NCBI RefSeq assembly: GCF_000332095.2
Contig: NZ_KI913949.1
Span: 1,210,291 to 1,274,290 of the forward strand
Direction of reading: 5' to 3'
From: Leptolyngbya sp. PCC 6406
GTDB taxonomy: Bacteria > Cyanobacteriota > Cyanobacteriia > Phormidesmidales > Phormidesmidaceae
Length of the DNA: 64,000 nt
The notes under the pieces: model-generated
Databases searched by the model: none
Seen by the model: the letters and a program-made list of their open reading frames with translations, nothing else
Told to the model about the DNA's origin: nothing
Position numbers and translations under genes: made by a program
In this document: piece by piece, positions 57,545 to 64,000 of the stretch
Layout of the letters: each line of letters begins with the position of its first letter
How positions within the stretch are numbered: position 1 is the first letter of the stretch

Positions 57545-57577
57545 GTGCTATCAGAGTGCTATCAGGGTGCCGTCAGC
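57545..57577. repeat. second 11-bp tandem repeat, three copies
   Basis: GTGCTATCAGA, GTGCTATCAGG and GTGCCGTCAGC lie head to tail, 26 bp before ATG 57603. Spacing of 11 bp is close to one DNA turn, so protein contacts could fall on one face, but this is inference. Confidence 0.75.
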
Positions 57578-57602
57578 TAGCGAAACTCCTTCCTTCGTCA
57601 CT

Positions 57603-57881
57603 ATGAGTTCTCTTCCTAACTTGGCAGCGGAATACGCCATCTACTACAAGATTGTCCTAGAAGCAGGACAAATTCGTCTGAGACTCTGGGAAATTGCGCC
57701 GGATTCTCAGAAAAATCCCTATCCCTACCTCTACCTCGTCAACTACGGCTTCCACCATCGAGAGGAGGCTGAAGCCTTCCTACGGGAATACCTGTTTTTG
57801 AATGGAGCCTTTGACGTGCCAGAAAGAAACCTGCCCCCAGAGGGACAGGTCGAAATCTTGCCGTTCCCCACTTGGAATTAA
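57603..57881 (+). CDS. conserved hypothetical protein, 92 aa
   Basis: I choose ATG 57603 (MSSLPNLAAEYAIYYKIV); a GTG at 57567 overlaps the 11-bp repeats. The sequence has a compact alternating pattern (GQIRLRLWEIAPDSQKNPYP, YLVNYGFHHREEAEAFLRE) suggesting a small mixed alpha/beta fold. No family recognised. It ends 18 bp from the 3' end of mraY, which is convergent. Confidence 0.65.
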   Translation: MSSLPNLAAEYAIYYKIVLEAGQIRLRLWEIAPDSQKNPYPYLYLVNYGFHHREEAEAFLREYLFLNGAFDVPERNLPPEGQVEILPFPTWN

Positions 57882-57899
57882 TGGGGCAACGCATTCAGA

Positions 57900-59021
57900 T
57901 CAGGCGGGGCTGAGGGGAAAGATGACCATCAGGGCCAAAACTGCGGTCACGGCATAGAAGGTCGCCACGACGCGAACTTCAGACCAGCCTGACAATTCAA
58001 AATGATGGTGCAAGGGAGACATGCGGAAAAATCGCTTGCCGATGCCGTCTGGTCCCTTCGTGGCCTTGTAATAGGTGACTTGAATAATGACCGAGAGGGT
58101 TTCAGCAAAAAACAGCAGGGTGAGAATCAACAGGGGAAAAAGTTGGCCCGTGAGGATGCCTACGGCGGCTAAAGCTCCCCCTAAAGCCAGGGAACCTGTA
58201 TCCCCCATGAAGACCTTGGCAGGATTGCGATTGTGAACCAGAAAGCCGATACAGGCTCCACTCAGGGCGGCACAGAACCCCATTAGTTCCGGGTGGGTGG
58301 GTGCCACGATGGCCCCTAGACCCAAAAGTGCGATCGCGCCCGTGCCCCCCATTAATCCATCTAATCCATCAGTGAGGTTAGTGGCATTACTCTCCGCCAC
58401 CAGTACAAACCCCGCCATGGGCCAAAACAAGGCCCCCAAGGGCAGGGCTAAGCCCAGGGGCAGGGCCACGGTAGTCAGGGTGGAGGATTGGGTCAGCAGC
58501 ACCCAGAGACAGAAGAGGGCGGCAAAGACGATCTGGAGTCCGAGTTTTGTGCGGGGGGAAATCCCTTTATTGGATTTGCGGCGTAGGACTTGCCAGTCAT
58601 CGAGCCAGCCAATGAAGCCATAGGACAGGGTGAGGAGAGCCGCCGCCAATACTAGGGGTTGGGCACCGCCCACGAGCACCCCCACAAGTACCCCCGCTGG
58701 GATCAAGAAAATGCCGCCCATGGTAGGCGTCCCGGCTTTTTTGAGGTGAGCCTGGGGACCATCTTCACGAATGAACTGCCCCGCCTTGAGGGATCGCAGC
58801 AGGGGCACCACACCGTACCCCGCTGCTGCCGTTATCGCTGCCGCCCCGACCCAAGGCAGGGTCAGGGAGGTGATTTGCCCCAGCCGTCCCCAGAGGGCGT
58901 CTAGTCCTAGGGCCAGTAACAGCAAGCCACCACCAACCCAAGCTAGAAGGGTTTGTCCCGAAATAACCGTGTTGTTAATCGGTCGTGTCGATGAAAATTT
59001 TGCGTCCACAAGCGCGTTCAC
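57900..59021 (-). CDS. mraY: phospho-N-acetylmuramoyl-pentapeptide-transferase
   Basis: The 373-residue enzyme has about ten hydrophobic helices. It begins at GTG 59021. Diagnostic motifs are GFIGWLDDWQVLRRKSNKGI with the DD of the active site, ESNATNLTDGLDGLMGG, VFMGDTGSLALGG and RMSPLHHHFELSGWSE. It transfers phospho-MurNAc-pentapeptide to undecaprenyl phosphate, forming lipid I, at the cytoplasmic membrane. It is not linked here to other mur genes, as in many cyanobacteria. Confidence 0.95.
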   Translation of the reverse strand: MNALVDAKFSSTRPINNTVISGQTLLAWVGGGLLLLALGLDALWGRLGQITSLTLPWVGAAAITAAAGYGVVPLLRSLKAGQFIREDGPQAHLKKAGTPTMGGIFLIPAGVLVGVLVGGAQPLVLAAALLTLSYGFIGWLDDWQVLRRKSNKGISPRTKLGLQIVFAALFCLWVLLTQSSTLTTVALPLGLALPLGALFWPMAGFVLVAESNATNLTDGLDGLMGGTGAIALLGLGAIVAPTHPELMGFCAALSGACIGFLVHNRNPAKVFMGDTGSLALGGALAAVGILTGQLFPLLILTLLFFAETLSVIIQVTYYKATKGPDGIGKRFFRMSPLHHHFELSGWSEVRVVATFYAVTAVLALMVIFPLSPA

Positions 59022-59251
59022 TCCTCACAGATTGCCACTCACACCACTCCAGTACCCAGGCGGGAACAAATTCCCTACGCCTCAGCGAAATCCTAGGTTT
59101 TCCCCCATCGTTTTACCATGCAAACCCCCAGAACGTACTGGCAAGGCAAGGGTTAAGGTTTCTATTGGGGAAAAGAAATTATCTGCATGGGGCACATCGA
59201 TCTATGCCTATGCCCCTAGGACATTACGATTCGGTCAGATGACGTTTCGTT

Positions 59252-59488
59252 CTAATCGTCGTCGTCACCGCCAAGGCTGAGATCGTCGTCGTCGTACTTA
59301 TCGCTGTCTCCCATCAGATCGGACAGTTCTTCGCTGTCAGCCTCTTCCTTGACGACCTCGGCAGGTTCGCGGGGTTTCAGCCGCCCCGTGCCTTCTAGCC
59401 ACACGAGAATAGAGGGTTCTTGCTGCGCAGGCAGCACTTCAGCTAATTGGCTACGGGGAATCTGACGGAGAGAGGGGTTATAAACCAT
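59252..59488 (-). CDS. DUF3134-like small acidic protein
   Basis: The 78-residue protein starts at ATG 59488. Its N-terminal half (MVYNPSLRQIPRSQLAEVLP, EPSILVWLEGTGRLKPREP) matches a short domain found in cyanobacteria (DUF3134). The C-terminus is highly acidic (DKYDDDDLSLGGDDDD). Function is unknown. It is divergent from the fibrillin gene by about 350 bp; mraY is upstream on the other side of a 230-bp spacer. Confidence 0.72.
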   Translation of the reverse strand: MVYNPSLRQIPRSQLAEVLPAQQEPSILVWLEGTGRLKPREPAEVVKEEADSEELSDLMGDSDKYDDDDLSLGGDDDD

Positions 59489-59838
59489 AGGGATAAACTA
59501 TTTCCTGAAATTGGCAAAAAATCAAAACTTGGGGTGATTAGCATAACAGAAACCCCTTGGGCAGTTCTCTGGTCCTGCTGGGCGGACATCCTCTGGTCCA
59601 AACATCCTCTGGTCCAAATGGACCATCGCGGCTTGACTCAAACTAAGCCCGCCTAGAGTTTACCACTGGAGTGTTAGACGACATCCCTGGAAATGTCAAT
59701 TCTCCCTGAAGGAACGTAACGTTACTAAGCTGTAGGAAAGTCCCTATGGGTTATCCCGAGTGATCCCGACCAACCTCACAGGGAAGATACGGGCGATCGC
59801 GGCGGTAGCAATGCCTTGTTGTTTATTACTACGGACCT
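59489..59838. other. intergenic region, no gene seen
   Basis: About 350 bp between divergent genes. It holds AACGTAACGTTACT near 59713, a small palindromic stretch, and otherwise nothing I can assign. Confidence 0.4.
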
Positions 59839-60435
59839 ATGCTGGGAAAATCGGAACTAATTGAGGCAATTTCCCCAACAAATCGCGGGCTTTTAGCCTC
59901 TAAACAAGACCAACAGGCCATTGGCATCGCCATCGCTCGATTAGAGGAGCGCAACCCCACCCCCGAGCCCTTCTCCGCCCTAGATTTGCTGGGGGGAAAC
60001 TGGCGCTTGCTCTACACCACCAGCAGTGAACTGCTGGGGATCGACCGCTTTCCCCTCTATCGCTTGGGACAAATTTACCAATGTATTCGTCCCGATGAGC
60101 AGCGCATCTACAACATTGCAGAGGTGGTGGGGGTACCCCTACTGGAGGGGTTGGTGTCGGTGTCGGCCCGGTTTGAGGTCGTGTCTCGTCAGCGGGTGAA
60201 TGTGGCCTTTGAGCGCGGTGTCTTTGGACTCCAGCGGATCTTGGGCTATACCCGGCCTAGTGCCTTGATCCAGACCCTTACCACCCAAGCCAAATTACCC
60301 CTGTGGCAAGGCATCGATTTTCGCATCAACCGGGAGTCATCGGGCTGGCTAGAAGTGACCTACCTGGATGCGGATTTGCGGATTGGTCGGGGCAACGAGG
60401 GAAATGTTTTTGTACTGCGAAAAGCGGCGCTGTAG
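59839..60435 (+). CDS. PAP/fibrillin family (plastid lipid-associated) protein
   Basis: The 198-residue protein starts at ATG 59839. It has the fibrillin pattern: LLGGNWRLLYTTSSELLGI near residue 55, RLGQIYQCIRPDEQRIYNIAE, and a C-terminal WLEVTYLDADLRIGRGNEGN. Fibrillins are lipocalin-like proteins found in thylakoid-associated lipid droplets and membranes, implicated in photosystem protection and quinone binding. Location at thylakoids is inferred from the family. It is convergent with chlP, with a terminator between. Confidence 0.88.
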   Translation: MLGKSELIEAISPTNRGLLASKQDQQAIGIAIARLEERNPTPEPFSALDLLGGNWRLLYTTSSELLGIDRFPLYRLGQIYQCIRPDEQRIYNIAEVVGVPLLEGLVSVSARFEVVSRQRVNVAFERGVFGLQRILGYTRPSALIQTLTTQAKLPLWQGIDFRINRESSGWLEVTYLDADLRIGRGNEGNVFVLRKAAL

Positions 60436-60473
60436 AATCTCCCCCGAAACCCCCTGAAAAATTCCTCAGAAAG

Positions 60474-60507
60474 CAAAAAAAACGCGCTGAACCGGGGCTC
60501 AGCGCGT
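60474..60507 (-). terminator. intrinsic terminator of chlP
   Basis: On the minus strand ACGCGCTGA pairs with TCAGCGCGT across an 8-nt loop and is followed by a run of eight T. It lies about 39 bp after the chlP stop. The minus-strand T-run corresponds to A 60475-60482. Confidence 0.88.
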
Positions 60508-60545
60508 GGGGGGAATGTATAGGTCAGCTCGTTGAGATTCAGAAA

Positions 60546-61781
60546 TTACCAACCCCGAGTCGGTGCTAGGGCATTACCCCGCAATAGACTCCCCAGGGTT
60601 TTGGCCGTGATCTTCATTTGCACGAGGGGATTGGCGGGCACGACGGTCTTGTAGAGATAGCTGTCAAAGGTTAGCTTCTGTACATCCATGTCGGCGCACA
60701 TTTCCACAAAGGCTTCCCGCGTGGCGTCGGTGCGATAGAACACCCGTTGCAGCAAATCCAACACCAGATAGGTGGTGCCGTACTGCTTATCCCAGCGCTT
60801 CAGGTACACCTTGAGATCTGCCTCGGTGGGGATGCGTTGTCCCCCCTGGGAGAATTCCACGATGGCCTCGGCGCACATGCGGGCGGACTTGGCAGCAAAG
60901 TAGATGCCTTCGCCGGAGGACTTGGTGACGGTGCCAGCGGCATCGCCCACCAGGGCCACCCGACCCACCACCCGGCGCGGGCGGGGATGTTCGGGAATGG
61001 GATGGGCTTCTACCTTGATGATCTCGCCGCCCTCTAGGCGCTTGGCGGCGCGGGCGCGAATGCCTGCCTGGAGTTGTTTGATCTTGGCCTGGTTGACCCG
61101 CATGGTGCCGGTGCCCACCGCTACGTGGTCATATTTGGGGAAGACCCAAGCGTAGAAGTCGGGGGAAACATCGTCACCCACGTACATCTCCGCCAAGTCT
61201 TCGTAGTAGGTCATTTTGTCTGCGGGCAGACGGATGCGTTCTTGAAATGCGATCGCGTAGTTGTAATCTCCAGCTTTGATCGCTTTGGCCACGCGAGAGT
61301 TAGCCCCATCGGCCCCGATCACAAGATCCACTTGTAGGCTCTTATGATTACCCACTAGCCCCTCTTCACTATGATCTGCATAGTGCAGGGTGTAGGGGTC
61401 ACTTTCGGTCTGGGGTAGTTCCAGCGTGTGGACGGTGCCATTGATCAACTTGGCCCCTAGCATGGCAGCGCGATCGCGCAGGAACCCATCCAACACTTCC
61501 CGGCGGCACATGCCGATATATTCCCCATCCTTGAGGGTGCTGCCGATATTCACTTCGATGTTGGAAGGGGAGATCATCTTCATCTTTCGCACTTGGCGAT
61601 CAATGATCTCGGGGGGCAGGTCAAATTCTTCCACCATACAGAGGGGAATGGCCCCTCCACAGGGTTTGGCATTATCTAATTTGCGTTCAAAAAGATAGGT
61701 TTCGATTCCAGCCTTAGCGAGAGTCTCAGCGGCAGAGGATCCCGCTGGCCCTGATCCGACAACAGCAACCCGAAGTGACAA
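60546..61781 (-). CDS. chlP: geranylgeranyl diphosphate reductase
   Basis: The 411-residue flavoprotein has an FAD-binding N-terminus (VVGSGPAGSSAAETLAKAG), the conserved ERKLDNAKPCGGAIPLCMVE and VALVGDAAGTVTKSSGEGIY motifs, and the C-terminal YLYKTVVPANPLVQMKITAK of ChlP. It reduces the geranylgeranyl chain to phytyl for chlorophyll and tocopherol at the thylakoid membrane. The start is ATG 61781. It is followed by a strong intrinsic terminator and is probably monocistronic. Confidence 0.96.
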   Translation of the reverse strand: MSLRVAVVGSGPAGSSAAETLAKAGIETYLFERKLDNAKPCGGAIPLCMVEEFDLPPEIIDRQVRKMKMISPSNIEVNIGSTLKDGEYIGMCRREVLDGFLRDRAAMLGAKLINGTVHTLELPQTESDPYTLHYADHSEEGLVGNHKSLQVDLVIGADGANSRVAKAIKAGDYNYAIAFQERIRLPADKMTYYEDLAEMYVGDDVSPDFYAWVFPKYDHVAVGTGTMRVNQAKIKQLQAGIRARAAKRLEGGEIIKVEAHPIPEHPRPRRVVGRVALVGDAAGTVTKSSGEGIYFAAKSARMCAEAIVEFSQGGQRIPTEADLKVYLKRWDKQYGTTYLVLDLLQRVFYRTDATREAFVEMCADMDVQKLTFDSYLYKTVVPANPLVQMKITAKTLGSLLRGNALAPTRGW

Positions 61782-61945
61782 GGGAATTTCTCCACACGGT
61801 ACAAAGCTACGGAAAGTATCGTATCACGGGGGTTTGGTGGATCTGGAGGCACTCTCGCCGTTGTAACTGGAATGAAACAGTCATTAACATTCTGATACCG
61901 CAAGGCATCGACTGCGCCCAATGCAAGGTTTTGGTCGATTAACGC

Positions 61946-61987
61946 AAAGCTCCCCATTGCCCACCTAGGTGGGCAATGGGGAGCTTT
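61946..61987. terminator. 42-bp perfect palindrome downstream of vipp1
   Basis: Perfect 21-base arms meet without a gap at ACCT-AGGT (61963-61970); outer ends AAAGCTCCCC and GGGGAGCTTT. It lies 53 bp after the Vipp1 stop on the minus strand. A stable stem with CTTTGCG afterwards is compatible with termination, but the T-run is poor. The zero-length loop on one strand suggests a cruciform as an alternative. Confidence 0.7.
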
Positions 61988-62040
61988 GGTGCGGGTTGAC
62001 AAGTGGGGGTCAAAACTCCAGATCCGAAGATGGGCAACGG

Positions 62041-62811
62041 TTACAGGCTGTCCAACTGGGTTTTGAGTTCTTCCAACTCGGCATCTACCGCCTGGTCTTG
62101 AGGGGCGGCCACGGGCTCGTCAGAAGCGGGCAGCGAGGATTGGCCGACGGACCCACCCGCCAGTTGGGCCTTCATGGCCGCCAGTTCATCATCCACATTG
62201 CCACCGGATTCTAGGGCCGCAAATTGGCTCTCTAGATCGGCTCCCGCCAACTCTGATGCAGCCTGGGATTTGGCCTCCATCATCAACACCTTTTCTTCCA
62301 TGCGCTCAAAGGCTCCCATGGCACTGCCAGTACTCATCTGGCCCATGGTGCTTTGCAATTGCTCGTTGGCCTTCGCGGCGCTGACCCGAGCCTTCAGCAT
62401 GTCCTTCTTGGTCTTAGCTTCGGAGATCTTGCTCTCTAGGCCAATCAGGCTTTTCTTGAGCTGGTCTACCTGGGTGACTTGGCCGTCCAGTTGGGTCTTG
62501 AGGGAGGCAGCGGTGTCGGTGTTCGCCTTCTTACGGCTCAGGGCTTCCCGCGCTAGGCTCTCATCACCCTTTTGCAGGGCCAGTTGTGCCCGTTGGTGCC
62601 AGGTATTGGACTCGGACTGGGCCTTCTCGTATTGCTGTTGAACTCGCTTTTGGGAGGCGATCGCCTGGGCCACGGCCTGACGCATTTGGATTAAATCCTC
62701 CTGCATGTCGATAATGGCTTGATCTAGGATTTTTTCTGGATCTTCGGCGGCGCTAACGGCGGCGTTCAGGTTGGAGCGAACAACTCGGCTGACTCGATCA
62801 AACAACCCCAT
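62041..62811 (-). CDS. vipp1: PspA/IM30 (Vipp1-type) protein
   Basis: The start is ATG 62811 (MGLFDRVSRVVRSNLNAAVS), the universal IM30 start; upstream codons back to 62901 are non-conserved. The protein is one long coiled coil (EDPEKILDQAIIDMQEDLIQ, QMSTGSAMGAFERMEEKVLM). The C-terminal extension of about 40 residues (SLPASDEPVAAPQDQA, AELEELKTQLDSL) is the extra helix that separates Vipp1 from PspA. It forms large rings that maintain and build thylakoid membranes. A palindrome follows the stop. Confidence 0.93.
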   Translation of the reverse strand: MGLFDRVSRVVRSNLNAAVSAAEDPEKILDQAIIDMQEDLIQMRQAVAQAIASQKRVQQQYEKAQSESNTWHQRAQLALQKGDESLAREALSRKKANTDTAASLKTQLDGQVTQVDQLKKSLIGLESKISEAKTKKDMLKARVSAAKANEQLQSTMGQMSTGSAMGAFERMEEKVLMMEAKSQAASELAGADLESQFAALESGGNVDDELAAMKAQLAGGSVGQSSLPASDEPVAAPQDQAVDAELEELKTQLDSL

Positions 62812-63119
62812 GACTCTGAGTTTCCTTCCAATGTATGTGTGACTCGTCGGAGGGTATCCTTTCGCAGGGATGCTACGCACCAATGCGTTGGGTCCGTGCA
62901 ATGTGGAACGCTTAGGCAGTCCCTAGACTCCCAGGCTGGCACCTAGACAGCAGGATGCCCACACCTTAGCCTTATACCCGGCGGTCGGCCCGGTTTCCTT
63001 AACCCTTTGAGAGAAACCCCTTGGGCGGCAGGTCACTGCCTGTCTCTAGTCTTAGCACATGGCTCTAAAGCTGCCCCTATCTCTGCTGTATGGCTTTGGT
63101 CAATTTCTGGCTTTCCTGG

Positions 63120-63140
63120 TTCCCAGGCTCTGCCTGGGAA
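63120..63140. repeat. short hairpin in spacer
   Basis: TTCCCAGGC-TCT-GCCTGGGAA, with 9-base arms. It has the same loop as the hairpin at 11037-11057 and lies between vipp1 and thrC, in a 530-bp region without a supported gene. Confidence 0.6.
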
Positions 63141-63200
63141 TCCTCCCCGAGGCTCTGCCTTGTCGTTAGAAAACGGCAAGGATTTACGCCCTGCGGTACT

Positions 63201-63335
63201 GGTACTGTGCGGCGTAAATACCCTGGCCGTTCTATCGTGGCACACCTCGGCCCCTCACCCTAGCCCTCTCCCACGGGGAGAGGGGACCGGAGAATGTTGG
63301 GCTGGTGCGACAGAATAGTAATCCTATTTCAGCCT
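63201..63335 (+). repeat. dispersed repeat family C, copy 2
   Basis: This matches 21701-21860 in the same orientation (GTGGCACACCTCGGCCCCTC, CCCTAGCCCTCTCCC, TGTTGGGCTGGTGCG), missing about 20 bp in the middle. It ends near the thrC stop codon. Confidence 0.8.
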
Positions 63336-63342
63336 AGGTGTA

Positions 63343-64000
63343 CTAGAGGCCCATGGCCTGGGCGATCGCATCTAGGGTGGCGGGGATTCCCGTTTTGACC
63401 CCATTCTCGCCGTGGGTGATGGCCACATCGGGATCCTTGAGGCCATTGCCCGTGAGGACGCAGACGACGGTGGCTCCGGTGGGTACCTGATCCTTGACCT
63501 TGAACAAACCTGCTACGGAGGCGGCGCTGGCGGGTTCGCAAAAAATGCCCTCTTCCTGGGCTAGGAAGCGGTAGGCGGCGAGGATCTCATCGTCGGTGAC
63601 GGCGTTGAAGGCTCCCTGGCTGGCGTCGCGGACCGCCACCGCCTGATTCCAACTGGCGGGGTTGCCGATGCGGATGGCGGTGGCTAGGGTATCTGGGGCA
63701 TGGACAGGGTGGCCTAGCACTAGAGGAGCGGCTCCGGCGGCCTGAAAGCCCATCATTTGGGGCAGGCGACGGCAGCGGCCTTCTCGATGGTATTCACAGA
63801 AGCCCATCCAGTAGGCGGTGATATTGCCTGCATTGCCAACGGGAATGCAGAGCCAGTCTGGGGCGTCCCCGAGGGCGTCTACGACTTCAAAGGCGGCGGT
63901 TTTCTGCCCTTCTAAACGATAGGGATTGACGGAGTTCACTAGGGTAACGGGGTACTGGTCTGCCATCTGGCGCACTAGGGCAAGGGCATCGTCGAAGTTG
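63343..64000 (-). CDS. thrC: threonine synthase, 3' part, gene continues beyond the window
   Basis: The C-terminal part is in frame up to base 64000. It has [20 protein letters not shown] with the PLP phosphate-binding Gly-rich loop, and [17 protein letters not shown] near the end. It converts O-phosphohomoserine to threonine with PLP. The PLP lysine itself (expected upstream) lies outside the window. The stop is at 63343-63345. A family C repeat directly follows the 3' end. Confidence 0.93.
   Translation of the reverse strand, partial: NFDDALALVRQMADQYPVTLVNSVNPYRLEGQKTAAFEVVDALGDAPDWLCIPVGNAGNITAYWMGFCEYHREGRCRRLPQMMGFQAAGAAPLVLGHPVHAPDTLATAIRIGNPASWNQAVAVRDASQGAFNAVTDDEILAAYRFLAQEEGIFCEPASAASVAGLFKVKDQVPTGATVVCVLTGNGLKDPDVAITHGENGVKTGIPATLDAIAQAMGL

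Overview
The window is from a cyanobacterial chromosome. It carries chlP (geranylgeranyl reductase for chlorophyll and tocopherol), a Vipp1-type IM30 protein, a plastid-lipid-associated (fibrillin) protein, a bestrophin-type channel, a GlcE-like glycolate dehydrogenase subunit and several short conserved cyanobacterial proteins. The HIP1 octamer GCGATCGC recurs throughout. Base composition is moderately GC-rich. I cannot name the species; a filamentous Leptolyngbya/Nodosilinea-like organism would fit, but that is a guess.

Layout. 1-9.4 kb: a CHAT-domain membrane protein, an exported S9 peptidase, a bestrophin and an Mtr4/Ski2-like helicase. 9.7-15.2 kb: an SLH protein with two poly-aspartate tracts, an FMN-binding protein, a divergent Zn/Mn uptake pair (binding protein and ATPase, no permease) with a palindromic operator candidate, and a site-2 protease. 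15.2-24 kb: two pentapeptide-repeat proteins, an acetyltransferase, a CysQ-like phosphatase, a Gfo/Idh oxidoreductase, RNase III and an alanine/serine-glyoxylate aminotransferase, separated by repeat-rich spacers. 24-31.4 kb: a P-type ATPase, an acyltransferase, TadA, a DUF2993 protein and ProS.

31.4-38.3 kb is an NAD gene cluster on the minus strand, in transcription order pncB, nadD, nrtR, nadE, then proS. A 21-bp palindrome with the GT-N7-AC core of NrtR operators lies just upstream of pncB. The cluster is invaded twice. A four-helix-bundle gene flanked by G-rich tandem tracts sits between pncB and nadD and appears to have removed the nadD start codon. An A+T-rich type II restriction-modification pair sits between nrtR and nadE.

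39.3-47.8 kb holds one giant serine/threonine-histidine kinase gene (HstK-like) broken by two insertion sequences. An IS630-type element (TA duplication) and an IS5/IS1031-type element (TAA duplication) are both complete. Removing both on paper restores one continuous frame of 1974 codons. A decayed ISL3 transposase lies beside it.

48-64 kb is mostly housekeeping: uvrA, gloA, glcE, lnt, mraY, fibrillin, chlP, vipp1 and the 3' part of thrC (running off the window), plus short conserved proteins. Small TA-flanked elements with TAGCGG termini (102, 102 and 100 bp, plus a related 91-bp element) are scattered in the spacers. Their ends resemble those of the local IS630 element, so they are probably MITEs moved by it or a relative. 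No tRNA, rRNA, CRISPR array or prophage was seen.
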